Notes under the pieces: generated by a model
What the model was told of the DNA's origin: nothing
Seen by the model: only the letters and a program-made list of their open reading frames with translations
The model's database searches: none
Origin: Gigaspora margarita
Lineage: Eukaryota > Glomeromycota > Glomeromycetes > Diversisporales > Gigasporaceae
Direction: 5' to 3'
DNA: 64,000 nt
Assembly (NCBI GenBank): GCA_009809945.1
Contig: WTPW01000560.1
Coordinates: forward strand, 47,270-111,269
Made by a program: the position numbers and the translations under genes
Shown: positions 22,866-33,910 of the stretch, piece by piece
Position numbering within the stretch: position 1 is the stretch's first letter
Layout: every line of letters starts with the position of its first letter

Positions 22866-23226
22866 NNNNNNNNNNNNNNNNNNNNTTTTTTTTTTTTTTT
22901 TTTTACCCTGTGACGGTCAAAACATTATGTAATCGTTAAAGATCTGTTAATCGTTATATATCGTTTCAAATAATTCTGATTATAATCGATTTATAGATAT
23001 ATAACGATTTAATATAAAAAATGATATATATCAATTTAGATATATATCGATTTTTATCCAATTAATCGATATATAACGATATTTTATAATCGATATAAAA
23101 CAATTAAGTGTTATATATCGATTAATATCTATATATAAAATTTGTAGATGATAGCTTCATATCTTACTTATTTAACTCTACACAAATTTTTAAAAAGTGT
23201 CCACAATAATATGGTACCCCACTGTA

Positions 23227-24984
23227 TTTTCCATATTTTAAAATGGCAAATTACAACTAGTTGCATCCAATGCTTCTTTAGACTTCAAGTTTATTAAAAA
23301 ATAAACATGAAACCTGAAGTAGTTTTTCTCTGGTGGTATTCATTTATAAAAGTTCAGATTCATACTTTCATTATCTTGTTATAATTTTTAAGTGGCCGAC
23401 CGTGCATCCACAATTCTTTTTTTGAAATTTCACGGATCCGGGCCTACATAATACGGTTTTGGACTCTAACTTTAGATCTGATTCGATATTCGGACCGGGT
23501 ACTGATCTTTAAAATACCCGCCCAGCCTGAATCATAAGGAACACTAATATTGTGCAATAAAACTTTACAAATTAATTATTATCAAAAATCTGGTAGTAAA
23601 CTCTTTAAACACACTATGAACGAAAGCAAATTCTTGAAATTTGACTGTTTTTTAATAACGTAATAAAAAAATTATAATAATAAAAAATAAATCAGACAAA
23701 TTATACTTCATTTAACTTGAAATAATTTAATCTTAAATCAATATGTAAAGTCATTAGTTAAAATTTACTTAGAGCTTCATTGCAAAATATATTAGAATTT
23801 TATTTCAATTTGCATATAGGTGTGCTGCATGACATATAGAAAATAATAAATCTAGTTTGTATTTTACTAACAAAGCGCATATAAATAGTAGATTCCCTTG
23901 CTTCTTTCTGAAATTAAGTGAAAAGAGTAGATATTAATTAAAGGCAAAAGCTATTGATATTGCCTGGAAAAACTTTAGTAAAAGGTTGTCACGGGCTAAA
24001 AGTAACTCAAAAAGCTTAGATGATGCATGAGGCTTGTCAGCAGAAGATCATTGTGTAAGGATGAGTTGTTAGAACAAAAATAAACGCAATGCGTAAGAGA
24101 CTTGGTATAACCGCAGATAGTAAACATCTATATTAGTCTGCTAAAGTTATTTAAAGGACGTAACTGGATGAGGTGGTTATGACACTTACGTGCGAGGAGG
24201 GCACAAAAATCCTAAAGAACATCTCAAATCACCATAGTCACAATTCTGACGAGAAGCCTTAAAAATAAATGTATAGATTTTTAGTCATAAGTTATACACT
24301 AACAATTTTAGGAATTCTGTACAAATAGATAACAATTCTGCCCGTAACTATATTTATTACATTACGCGTAATTAGTACATTTTTTAGCGCCTTTTAAGTT
24401 TGGTATTTACGCACTAACCTTAACCGTAATTCTAGTTCTCAACCTAATTCTCTTCAACACTAATTAAACTTACCCTCACTCCTCTACCTAACCCTAACGA
24501 CAATGACTAGAATTACATCGTCTGGAGATGTTAGTCAATCTCTGTAAAAATAAGTTTGTTGGTGAAATGAGTGTCATTTAAATGGGATGGATGTCCTCGA
24601 AGTGATTGTTGGTGAGTTGATTGGAACCGTTTTACGCGATATAATTATTTTATTATACGCACGAAGTGCAAGAAATCCAAAAAAAGGATTTTTTGTTCTC
24701 CATTTTTATGAATGTTGTGCTAGAAGCAAGTTTCTAAGAGACTAGAAATTAGCTCCAAAATGATTAAAGCATCATTTTTTTTCATTTTTTGTGACTGCCC
24801 CTATCTATGTTTATATCTTTATTTTTTATTTTTGTTTTTCTTCTGTTGGAATTTTTGCTGGTCTGATAAATTGATCGCCAAAAGAAAAGGATTTGCTAAT
24901 CATTTCTAAATCCGCTTTAAATCTCTAAAAGTGAGACTTAAAATACCAGAGTAAATGATGTCATACTCATAACAATTGCATTCA
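23227..24984. other. Stretch without recognised genes
   Basis: AT-rich, with a less AT-rich patch at about 23985-24265 that contains no convincing reading frame or RNA structure I could identify. At 24530-24620 is a diverged fragment of the 17768-19600 inverted-repeat arm. CCCTAAC-like words at about 24455-24500 are too degenerate to call telomeric repeat. Confidence 0.4.
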
Positions 24985-25560
24985 AAAGTTTAGCTTTTAA
25001 CGGTCAAGTGTAATGTCAAAAAATTTTCAGGTAATGATTTAATTAAGGGATTTGCTATATGCTTTCTTTTAAGCCAACATTTGTATCTTACAATATAATT
25101 AGTACAGTATTCTTATTTTATATTTTTATACTATCTTTGTTTTTTTTCTTTATGCCAAACCCTTTGAAGTATCTTATTTTCAAATTTTGAAATGGCGTTT
25201 TAAGAATATCGACAAATCAAACTTGAAATTTGATTGGTTGGAATTCACGTTATTATCTACATAAACTCAATGCCAAGATTCTTTTGCTTTACATTTAACA
25301 TTTAATTATTTCATCTATCTATTTTATTGAATATAGATTGAATTGTTATAACTTATTTAAAGAACTAAATTGAATTCGCTTTCAAGACACATTCCGAACC
25401 AAATATTAGAGATTTTTTTTACATATTTTAATATAGTCTTTTGATAATGGCTAATTTTCACTTTATTTTATTTTCTAACTAGATATTATCCTAAGAATTG
25501 ATTATAAAATATTAATCACAGTTTCGATATAAAATAAAATTTTGATTATACTAGGGAACA
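24985..25560. repeat. Segment duplicated in inverted orientation at 47620-48290
   Basis: Shared words in reverse complement include GTCAAGTGTAATGTCAAAAA, AACATTTGTATCTTA, ATATTTTAATATAGTCT and CTTGATAATGGNTAA. Order is conserved across the whole segment, with scattered indels. No protein. Both copies lie near a kinase relic and near a block of the same satellite. Confidence 0.7.
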
Positions 25561-26336
25561 GGAACTGTTGAGGTTCGGAGTTTTAATTTTATAGCTTTCT
25601 TTAAAAATTTATAAAATATCATTTAAAATAACAAACCTAGTCACACCAACAACAGTAATCAAGGTAATTTTAATATTTATTATTTCGATATTCGTTTAAT
25701 AAATTTAAATACAGTGTTCAAATTTAATAATTTTTATTACATAAAATCTTTAATAGAACTTTCTAACTACCATTTGGCCACCAATCTACATCTAGCCAGC
25801 ACTAAACTATAAGTCAGGCCAATCCTAACTTAAATCGGTCAGCTTTGACTGCAAAACAATTGTTAGTAAAATTGGGTTATTTCTGTTCTCTCTTTAGGCA
25901 CGTACATACATGAAGATATATAGCAATTGCTGAATTATTGTAGCATGGAAATAATAAATAGAATGCTCCCAATTCAATAATTTCCTTTTACTTGATTTAA
26001 TAATCTAAATACAATATAAAAATAAGCAATAAACTTGGTTAGTTAGGAGTAAATCAAATATTACTTACTATCGGGAACTTCAACATAATTAATGGGTTGA
26101 CTGGGTTGACTTGCTAATACATATATATATAAATATGTTAAAATTACAGTTTGAATTCAATTTGAGAAGATAAATTTCATTACCTGCATTTACTATATTG
26201 ATAAATTCAGAAATTTTTACAATAGCATATTACTAACATTTTAAAAATAAAGTTTTATTACCTGGTTTAGGGAGTTTTGAAAGATTCAAACATCGACTTG
26301 TATAAATAGCTTGTGGGTGTGTCTAATATTCGAATC

Positions 26337-27452
26337 TTATCGATTTGACTTGATCATATGATAAGAAAGTTTTGTCAAATCCTTAAGTTGCTTATATAAT
26401 TCAGTTTTTTCATTTCTCAGATTTATAAAAAAATGGTTAAGTGTATCGGCTAATTCACTAGCAGTTGGTCAGTTTTGAGGATCTGCGTCTAAGCATTTAT
26501 TCATCAGATCCAAAAATTATTGAGGAACTTCGCATCTAATTTTAGGTCTATAACCTAGACAAATACGTGTTGCTAGATCTTCGTCATGTGGAATATCATG
26601 ATATGGAGGATATCCAGTAAAAACTTCTGACATAATTATTCTGAAAGAATAAATATCTGATTTTTGAGTGTATTCCTTTTCATGTGCATATAATACTTCT
26701 GGAGCAATATAGGGAAGCACACCAAAAAGTGCTTTAGAACTTGAGTCTTGTGACACTGGCTTACATAAGCCAAAATCAGTGATATAAGAACTAAACATAT
26801 TTTGATTAACTATATTTCCAGAGTGAAAATCTTTATGCACTAGGTTGGCTTTGTGATTGTATTAAGCCCATTAGCTATGTAATATAAGTTGGCTACTTTA
26901 GAAGCCCAATCTAATTCACCATATTTACTATCTAACAATTTTCTAAGACTTCCCTGCTTTGCATTACTCCATAACCATCATGTAGTCATCATCTTTTTGG
27001 TTCTTAGTTATTCCATAAATCGCAATTGCTGAATTGCCCCCATGTTTATGTTGATTTTTATCCTAAAATATTAATTAGAATAAATAAAATTATCACACTT
27101 TAATAATAAATTATAATGCTTACTTCTTCTAAAAATTCTTGTTTTATATCTTTAGAATGATCAAGGCTTTTTAAACAAACATCTATTTGTCCCTTTCGTT
27201 CCCATTCATTTTCTAGATAATCAAATTCTATAATATATCTGTCAATCCATACTGCCTTAAAAACGGTGCCAAAGCCTCCTTTAGCAAGATACTTTATATT
27301 TGTGAATTTGTTAAAGGGTATCCATTCAATGATGCCTTTAAACGTCCACGCATTAAGTTGTGTTTGTTGAATTAATTGATCAATGTCGTGATTGTCACTT
27401 GTCCAATTACAAAATTCTTTTTTAAACCTTGATATTAAAGAATAATAAATAT
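26337..27452 (-). pseudogene. Tyrosine-kinase-like protein kinase relic
   Basis: Read on the minus strand from 27452 down. N-terminal segment: RFKKEFCNWTSDNHDIDQLI, then EWIPFNKFTNIKYLAKGGFG (Gly-rich loop GGFGTVFK), VCLKSL (ATP-binding Lys), and a 61-nt intron at 27063-27123 (GTAAGC...TAG). The second part has VMEY-like hinge sequence, the catalytic loop HKDFHSGN, DFGLC (activation segment start), YIAPEV (APE motif) and SDIYSFRIIMSEVF. It ends in a C-lobe (LADTL) with a helical tail and a stop at 26337. Breaks visible: a frameshift just after the hinge, another just before HKDFHSGN, and in-frame stops after EVPQ and within the DPQN-PTASEL segment. The domain order and HKDF loop match the expanded kinase family of Glomeromycotina. 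A MITE (27453-27676) abuts its 5' end and cuts off any upstream coding sequence. Confidence 0.85.
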
Positions 27453-27676
27453 CACGGATGATTGTGAAATCGGATGATGGTGAAATTTGGGGGACTTAAT
27501 TTGAAAATATAAGCCCTACTAAAATCTACCTATACTCTTTTATTAATAACCCTAACCCTAAATCCTAACTCAACCATAAAAAAAAAGCGGACAAAAAAGA
27601 CCCTAAAAAATTTTAAAAATCGTACATAAAATATATCCAAATTTCACCTTTATTCGATTTCATGATCATCCGTGAC
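27453..27676. mobile_element. Mutator-like MITE, 9-bp duplication, at the kinase 5' end
   Basis: Left end CACGGATGATTGTGAAATCG, right end CGATTTCATGATCATCCGTG, followed by AC. A 9-bp direct repeat AATAAATAT flanks it (27444-27452, 27677-27685). 9-bp duplications suggest a Mutator-like origin. It contains CCCTAACCCTAAATCCTAAC near 27550, resembling telomere repeat by chance or by capture. 224 bp. Confidence 0.75.
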
Positions 27677-27787
27677 AATAAATATAATAATAATTATAAG
27701 AGCTCTATATATATTTCTGACTTGCTGTAAAAAATTCTGTTATTATCCACCAAGTAGAATTAACTCATTTTCCCCCTAGTTCCTATT

Positions 27788-27891
27788 ATAGATGCCTGAC
27801 GAAACTATAAGTTTCGCCATATGTTTCGTCACTGACGAAATGACGAAACTATAATGTTTCATCAGTTCACGTGAGTTTCGTCAGGCATCTT
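27788..27891. mobile_element. Palindromic MITE, 104 bp, 11-bp duplication
   Basis: ATAGATGCCTGACGAAACTA at the left and GTTTCGTCAGGCATCT at the right, with several inner GTTTCGTCA words. TAGTTCCTATT is duplicated at 27777-27787 and 27892-27902. The 11-bp duplication is within the Mutator-like range. Confidence 0.75.
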
Positions 27892-28132
27892 TAGTTCCTA
27901 TTGGATGAAAAAAATCCTGCTTTTAGTCGATTAAATAATGAAGTATTATTGAACAGTATAAAGTTAATATCAACTATACTATACTAAAATTTTTTAGGAT
28001 TTTTTTTGAAAGTTTATGTTACATCTGATCTTAGAAGTTGATTGGTAGATAAAGAGTGGCATAGCCTACTTTGCCCAATTAGGAGCAGCATTTACAAATC
28101 CCAATCAGAACTTGGGGAGAAATTAGGGATCC

Positions 28133-28243
28133 CGTGAATCAAACCTGATCAGATGATCGATAATGATGGGATGGCACACTGCTGCTTCGCAACCAGTGTG
28201 CATTCCGTAATGATTCGATCATCTGATCAGGGCTTGATTCATG
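28133..28243. mobile_element. Hairpin element next to the satellite
   Basis: GTGAATCAAACCTGATCAGA through GGCACACTG pairs with CAGTGTGCATTCC through CTGATCAGGGCTTGATTCAT around a CTGCTTCGCAAC loop. About 50-bp arms. Lies just before the satellite array. Confidence 0.65.
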
Positions 28244-28249
28244 GTTATA

Positions 28250-29955
28250 TTGTACTTGCTATAGTGATACAAATGGTTTAGATAGAGTTATATTAGTTTT
28301 ATATTGGTATGAGCGTGATTTCTATAGTGATTTACTGTAAAAAATTCTGGTTTACTGGTACTTACTCGCCATAGTGATACAAGTGATTTAGTTCTGGTTA
28401 TGTTAGGTTTGTGATTTCTATAGTTATAGTGATTTACTGTAAAAAAATTCTTACTGACTATTGATACGAGTGATTAGATATGTTTATATTAGTTTTGCAT
28501 TGGAATGAACGTGATTTCTATAATGATTTACTGTAAAAAATTCTGGTTTACTGTACTTACTCGCTATAGTGAGACAAGTGATTTAGATATGGTTATGTTA
28601 GTTTTGTATTGGAATGAACGTGATTTCTATAGTGATTTGCTGTAAAAAAAATTCTTACCGACTATTGTGGTAATATAAGCGATTTAGATATGGTTATGCT
28701 GGTTTTGTATTGTGATTTTTAAGTGATTTGCTGTAAAAATTTCTATTTTAATGTACTTACGGCCTATAGTGATACAAGTGATTTAAATATGGTCATGTTA
28801 GTTTTGTATTGGAATGAATGTGATTTCTAGTGATTTACTATAAAAAATTCTGGTTTACTGTACTTACTCGCTATAGTGATACAAGTGATTTAGATATGGT
28901 TATGTTGGAATGAACATGATTTCTATAGTGATTTACTGTAAAAAATTCTGGTTTACTGTACTTACGGGCTATAGTGATGCAAGTGATTTAGATATGGTTG
29001 TTAGTTTGGTATTGAATGAACGTGATTTCTATAGTGATTTACTGTAAAAAATTCTGGGTTACTGTACTGTACCTACTCGCTATAGTGATACAAGTGATTT
29101 AGATATGGTTGTTAGTTTTGTATTGGAATGAACGTGATTTCTATAGTGATTTACTGTAAAAAATTTTTACCGTCTATTCAAGTGATTTAGATATGGTTAT
29201 GTTAGTTTTGTATTGGAATGAACATGATTTCTACAGTATAGTGATTTACTGTAAAAAATTCTTACCGACTATTGTGGTGATACAAGTGATTTAGTTATGG
29301 CTATGCTAGTTTTGTATTGGAATGAACGTGATTTCTATAGTAAAAAAAATTCTGTTTTACTGTACTTACGATCTATTGTGATACAAGTGATTTAGATATA
29401 GGTATATTAGTTTTGTATTGAAATGAACGTGATTTCTAGAGTGATTTACTGTAAAAAATTCTGGTTTACTGTACTTACGAGCTATAGTGATGCAAGTGAT
29501 TTAGATATGGTTATGTTAGTTTTGTATTGGAATGAACGTGATTTCTATAGTGATTTACTGTAAAAATTCTTACCGACTATTGTGGTGATACAAGTGATTT
29601 AGATATGGTTTTGTTATGTTGGTTTTGTATTGGAATGAACATGATTCTATAGTGAATTACTGTAAAAAGTCTTTTATACTATACTTACTCGCTATAATGA
29701 TATAATGAATTAGATCTGTTTGTTAGTTTTGTGTTGGAATGAACGTGATTTCTATAGTGATTTACTGTAAAAAATTCTTACCGACTATTGTGGTGATACA
29801 AGTGACTTAGATATGGTATGTTAGCTTTGTATTGTAATGAATGTGATTTCTATAGTGATTTACTGTAAAAAATTCTTACAACTATGTGGTGATGCAAGTG
29901 ATTTAGATATGGTTATGATTAGTTTTGTATTGGAATGAAAGTGATTTCTATAGTT
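28250..29955 (+). repeat. Satellite array, unit about 108 bp, about 16 copies
   Basis: Each unit contains GTGATTTAGATATGGTTATG, TTAGTTTTGTATTGGAATGA, ACGTGATTTCTATAGTGATT, TACTGTAAAAAATTCT and a variable TTTACTGTACTTACTCGCTA or TTACCGACTATTGTGGTGAT segment. The TTGTATTGGAATGAA word recurs roughly every 100-115 bp. Two subtypes of the variable segment are interspersed. The same satellite in the same orientation occurs at 46885-47610. Confidence 0.85.
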
Positions 29956-30215
29956 AGCGCTTAGAAGAAATCGTTAGCGCTTTGTGGTACACTTGATTGC
30001 TTTTTATGTAAATTTTGGGTGGTTCATTGCTCATGTTTGGTAATTGATATTCTTCAGTTTAACTCTTTTAGAAAATTTTGGGTTTCACTAATTTCAACTG
30101 ATTGTAGAAAGAAGATAGCGCTAGTAGCGCTATTGCTGGCAAAAGCGCTAGAGACAAGAGCAAGCAGCACTTCAAAGCAGCTCAGGTGTAGCGCAAGCGC
30201 ATAGCGCTTAAAATT
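29953..30215. repeat. Cluster of AGCGCT words
   Basis: AGCGCT or AGCGC occurs about nine times between 29957 and 30208 (near 29957, 29976, 30117, 30126, 30143, 30190, 30196 and 30203), in an otherwise AT-rich setting. The word is its own reverse complement. No gene or element boundary was found to explain it. Confidence 0.5.
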
Positions 30216-30825
30216 TTTTTTGCTAGTTGAATAACAGGTGAATATATATGCGGCAAAATGAATGATGATTAAAAAAGGGCAAATACTATTCAATTACCAA
30301 ACTAGGAGGATATTTCTAATAATTAACCTGAGGCGAAATGTATAATGATTAAAAAAAAGGCAAAGACCTCAATCTGCATACTATGCAATAACTGAATTAG
30401 TTAAAAGACATATTTCTAATAAATTGACACGATTTTGTTGTGGCTAAAAAAAAAAAATACTTAAATCAGAATTCCTCTACTGTATCTACTCTGCATACTT
30501 CATTATACTGACTTTTCCATTTATAGTACTATTCCACTAATAATCCTAGTGGTGGAGCAAAATCCCTTGACACTTATGATTCATCGACTGCGCTAATATG
30601 GTCATGTTTTTTTCGAAACAAATTTTTTTTTCCTGCACCCCATCCCTACAAGGTTCCTATGGTTCCATATCCAAGCCCTGTACTCTAAGCCTCGACCTAG
30701 ATAAAAACTTCATCTACAATTATGAAGAAATCAGCAAAAAATCATAACGAAGAAAAATCAGGTCAAGACCGTGATAGTCCTAGATCCATTTAATGAGGGA
30801 AAAGCATCAAGAGAATAGAATTTTA
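30216..30825. other. Stretch without recognised genes
   Basis: AT-rich. The direct repeat GAATGATGATTAAAAAAGGGC / TAATGATTAAAAAAAAGGC at about 30260 and 30340 is the only internal structure seen. Confidence 0.35.
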
Positions 30826-31062
30826 CAGGAGGGTCCCCAAAATTCTGGTTGAATGTGTCAGATCTAGGTCAGCGTTTAGCCCAAGTTGTTAGCAGGTTCT
30901 ATAGCAAAATTATCAGCTGGACATTTTTTACTTAATGAATGGATATAATTTATTAGTAAAATTTTTTATAATTTTGGGACAAAATTGAACGATTCTGATC
31001 CAGCTGTTCATGATTCTAATGCACTCTGAAGTTTCTGATCTGGAATTTTGGGGACACCCCTG
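30826..31062. mobile_element. MITE with CAGGAGGGTCCCCAAAATTC ends, TA duplication
   Basis: Left CAGGAGGGTCCCCAAAATTC, right GGAATTTTGGGGACACCCCTG; TA at 30824-30825 and 31063-31064. 237 bp, non-coding; Tc1/mariner-like by its ends. Confidence 0.8.
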
Positions 31063-31089
31063 TATGAGTTAAAAGAATCAATTATTATA

Positions 31090-31433
31090 AAACGCACTTA
31101 TGGTGTTTTACTACCATAAGTAAATTAAATTTGCAAATCTGTGTAACAAAAACAAAAAAATAAATTTTTATAAAACAAAAAATAAATTTTGATTACTTTA
31201 GGGTTAGGTTGAGGCCTGGGATTTTATCAGGGCATTAGTATATACAAAATTTAGCAAGAAATTTTTTTTTATTAGAGGCCCAAAGTTGGTTTCATAAACA
31301 AAATTTTGAGATATGAACATTTTTTTAAAAAAATAAACAAAAAATGAAAGTTTATGTTACACCTGATCTTAAATTTTGATTGGCTATTCTAATAGTTTTG
31401 TGTAATATGGTGTAAAACACCATAGGTGCGTTT
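31090..31433. mobile_element. MITE with AAACGCACTTATGGTGTTTTA ends, TA duplication
   Basis: Left AAACGCACTTATGGTGTTTT, right AAAACACCATAGGTGCGTTT; TA flanks at 31088-31089 and 31434-31435. 344 bp. The interior (AGGTTGAGGCCTGGGATTTT through GGTTTCATAAACAAAATTTT) resembles 20290-20410 inside the 3.3-kb element, so the two share a module. Confidence 0.8.
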
Positions 31434-31435
31434 TA

Positions 31436-32842
31436 GTAAAACTCTAAAAGAATAATAAGAATATGCACCCTTTGTTTAACAAATTAGTCCTAATAACAGA
31501 AATATGCTGAAAATAGGAAAAATTATTGAAGTCAGGATTTTAATAATGATTCACCTGTAAGGCCAAATCGGATATAGCGTGAGGCCATGTCATAATTTTC
31601 ACGATTAAAATCAGAGGAAGTAAAATTGAGTGCATACTTCTATAATAAAAAGTAGCTGAAATCGGCAATTAATTGAAAAAGGTGAAAGATATGGTATTAT
31701 GTTCTTTTTTCGATTCTTTTCTTTTTGTTTCTTTCGAAGTTTTATAAATAGAGGTAGAATTTGTTCCTTTGTGAGGTGTGTTTGAAAGTATTAAGAATAA
31801 AACGTGTACCTTTGTTTTTCTTTTGATTAAATAAAAACCAATTCAGACATAAGCCAAATAAAGCCTTATCTTGCCAAATTGATATGCCTTTGTTTATTGG
31901 CCTTATTATTTTGGGGGTTTTTTGTGTGTGTGTGTTGATTATTCATTATCTTTCGCTCACCCAGATCCTAAATCCACCCTCAATACCATATACGATTCCT
32001 TAAAATAAATAACGATAAATAAAAAACTTCTGAAAAACTATTCTATAATAGAGTACAAATAATAATACACATAATTCATTACTTTCTATTTTTGATAAGT
32101 TTGTAAAATGATAAATTAAACTAATCATTTTGTAAAGTTTCTACACTTACAAAAAGTAATCATTTTTATGAACTAACTGTTTTCTAGTACCCACAGGTTT
32201 TATAATTATATTGTAAAAAATATAATATAGCATTTTGACATGGTTTGAGAAATTATTTGTAATAAAGATTTATAGTTTTGTTAATAAGTTAACATTAATA
32301 ATACCTTTATTTTGGTATAAATTATTTTGAGAGTTGATATTAGCAGTGCTTTATCCTACTCTTTATTAAGTTATTCAGATTAAATCCAGAGCACTACATT
32401 ATGCATAATTCGAATCTGATAAAACCAGATTCAATTATTACAAAAAAAAAGATGAGTGGCACTTTTTGTCACTCATCTTATTCTGACTGATTGATTATAA
32501 ATTTGGTTACAAAAGTTAATTAACATTAACATTAATATATAAAGCTAATTAAAATTATAATAAAATAAAATGGTAATTTTGAATCTAATAAATTGATACA
32601 AAAATACAATATGCGAAATATATTATGATACAGCTTTATTATAGTAATAAATAATCATAATTCAATTTTCAGTAAGAATAAAAATAATTATTCCAAATTA
32701 TTCAATAAATATACGTTTGCCTAAAATATAAATGGTTTGCTATTATTGGTCATTATAGGATGCAAAAAAAAGGATATAAAGTTTCATTATTGCATTAATT
32801 AGAAAAAAACTTGTAAACACATTAAAATATTTTAAAGCTGTA
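31436..32842. other. AT-rich stretch without recognised genes
   Basis: A (GT)n run lies at about 31922-31936. A short hairpin lies at 32449-32485 (AAAGATGAGTGGCAC / GTCACTCATCTTA), followed by A/T-rich DNA with TTAACATTAACATTAA. It could be a transcription terminator-like structure, but there is no gene beside it to support that. Confidence 0.35.
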
Positions 32843-33052
32843 TTAAAGCGACTCAACTTCTAGCACATTAGCAGATGCATGATGCGTTCTATCATTACTT
32901 TTCTCAAAAGGTGCTTTCATATTCGTGTTATGTTTTTGAATATAATTTAGTCTTTTTTGACTAGGATCACTATTTGTTTTTAGCAAAAAAATATAAAAGG
33001 AAGTAATAGTATTACAAATTTGAAAGCGTTTTGTATAGTAAGCTATTAATCT
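32843..33052 (-). CDS. Possible 3'-terminal exon of an unknown protein
   Basis: On the minus strand an open segment of about 69 codons follows a TAG that could be a splice acceptor at 33053-33055. It encodes a hydrophobic stretch (SFYIFLL) then a polar tail: KTNSDPSQKRLNYIQKHNTN and, further on, SNDRTHHASANVLEVESL, then TAA at 32843-32845. One membrane segment with a short cytosolic tail is possible. Upstream exons are not recognised, since a GATTCTTGATTCT microsatellite follows. Weak call: composition is the only evidence. Confidence 0.3.
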   Translation of the reverse strand, partial: RLIAYYTKRFQICNTITSFYIFLLKTNSDPSQKRLNYIQKHNTNMKAPFEKSNDRTHHASANVLEVESL

Positions 33053-33175
33053 CTATTCTTGATTCTTGATCTTGATTCTTAATCATGATTCTTGATCGAT
33101 TCTTGATTCTGATTCTTGATTCTGATTCTTGATTCTGATTCTTGATTCTGATTCTTGATCTTGATCCTTAACACT
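33053..33175. repeat. GATTCTTGATTCT minisatellite
   Basis: The words GATTCTTGATTCTGATTCTT repeat without interruption at about 33095-33160, with degraded copies on the left (TTGATCTTGATTCTTAATCA). Confidence 0.8.
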
Positions 33176-33508
33176 TCATTTTCACTCTGCTATGAACAAC
33201 AGTCATATTTATATTAAAAACTATTTGAGGCACAGATGGAATGCTAACCTTTTTGAAAAACCTGTCAACGAAGTGACAGAGCGATCATTATTGTGAGATC
33301 AGATGACTTTATGACCAGTTGTGTTCCAGATTTTTTATGTATACTTTTATGGTTATTCTTTTACTATTTACTATTGTAGCTTGTATTTACAATTTCAGAT
33401 TTGTATATGATTTTTGAAATTCATGATTATTGTTAGGTATAAAGGATAATGACTATGGCCAAGAATGAACCAGTGATATAGGATAAGTATTTAAGGCAAA
33501 TTGTTTTG

Positions 33509-33637
33509 ATGAAGAAGGTTATCTTTCTCTTCGCTATCGCTCACCTTGTGAAGGCTGGCTCTATTGCTCTCCCTTACCTGCCCAAAGTAAAGCAAGCAGT
33601 GTTGTTTTTGTTATATAAGGCTTCACAGCTGTATTAG
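33509..33637 (+). CDS. Short ORF with signal-peptide-like N-terminus, 42 residues
   Basis: ATG at 33509 opens a 42-codon frame beginning MKKVIFLFAIAHLVKAGSIA and then LPYLPK. A basic start, hydrophobic core and small residue before a likely cleavage site (VKA) resemble secreted fungal proteins. After LPYLPK the DNA reads AAAGTAAAGC, which could be a splice donor, in which case this is the first exon of a larger gene. The frame closes with TAG at the edge of the 45-bp repeat block. GC content of the first 75 bases is well above that of the flanks. Could also be chance. Confidence 0.35.
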   Translation: MKKVIFLFAIAHLVKAGSIALPYLPKVKQAVLFLLYKASQLY

Positions 33638-33910
33638 CAGTATAAGGACCTGTTTTTTTTTTGCCTCTATAGCTGCAGTAGCAGTGCAAGGACCTGTTTT
33701 GTATTTGGTTTTGCAGCTGCAAGTGGCAGTGTAAGGACCAGGTTTGTATTTGGTTCTACAGCTGCAAGAGGCAGTGCAAGGACCAGTAGTTGTATTTGAC
33801 TCCGTAGTTGCAAGTGGCAGTGCAAGGACCAGTTTTGTATTTGGCTCCACAGCTGCAAGTAGTAGTGCAAGGACCGTAATAAGTATACCAAGTTGAACCA
33901 TGAATTGTTT
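33620..33910 (-). repeat. 45-bp tandem repeats, possibly coding a Cys-rich 15-residue unit
   Basis: Six or so units related to AGCTGCAAGTGGCAGTGCAA and GGACCAGTTTTGTATTTGG. On the minus strand one frame gives units like CGAKYKTGPCTATCS, each with a CxxxC pair, starting from HGSTWYTYYGPCTTTCSC near 33900. Frames shift between units, so no single frame runs through all of them. Probably a decayed repeat region of a secreted Cys-rich protein; equally, a non-coding minisatellite. Confidence 0.5.

Larger units (their letters stand above)
19925..23224. mobile_element. 3.3-kb composite element with Tc1/mariner-like inverted ends
   Basis: The left end CAGTGGGTACCATATTATTG continues as TGGACACTTTTTAAAAATTTGTG and then AGTTAA. 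The right end is its reverse complement over about 55 bp. TA flanks each end (19923-19924, 23225-23226). The inside holds ATCGATATAT-rich blocks near both ends (20930-21012 and 21220-21245; 22930-23130), a nested MITE (21025-21208), short tandem repeats (21930-21985; 22050-22170) and an assembly gap. No transposase is recognisable, so it is non-autonomous or partly unassembled. Confidence 0.7.
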
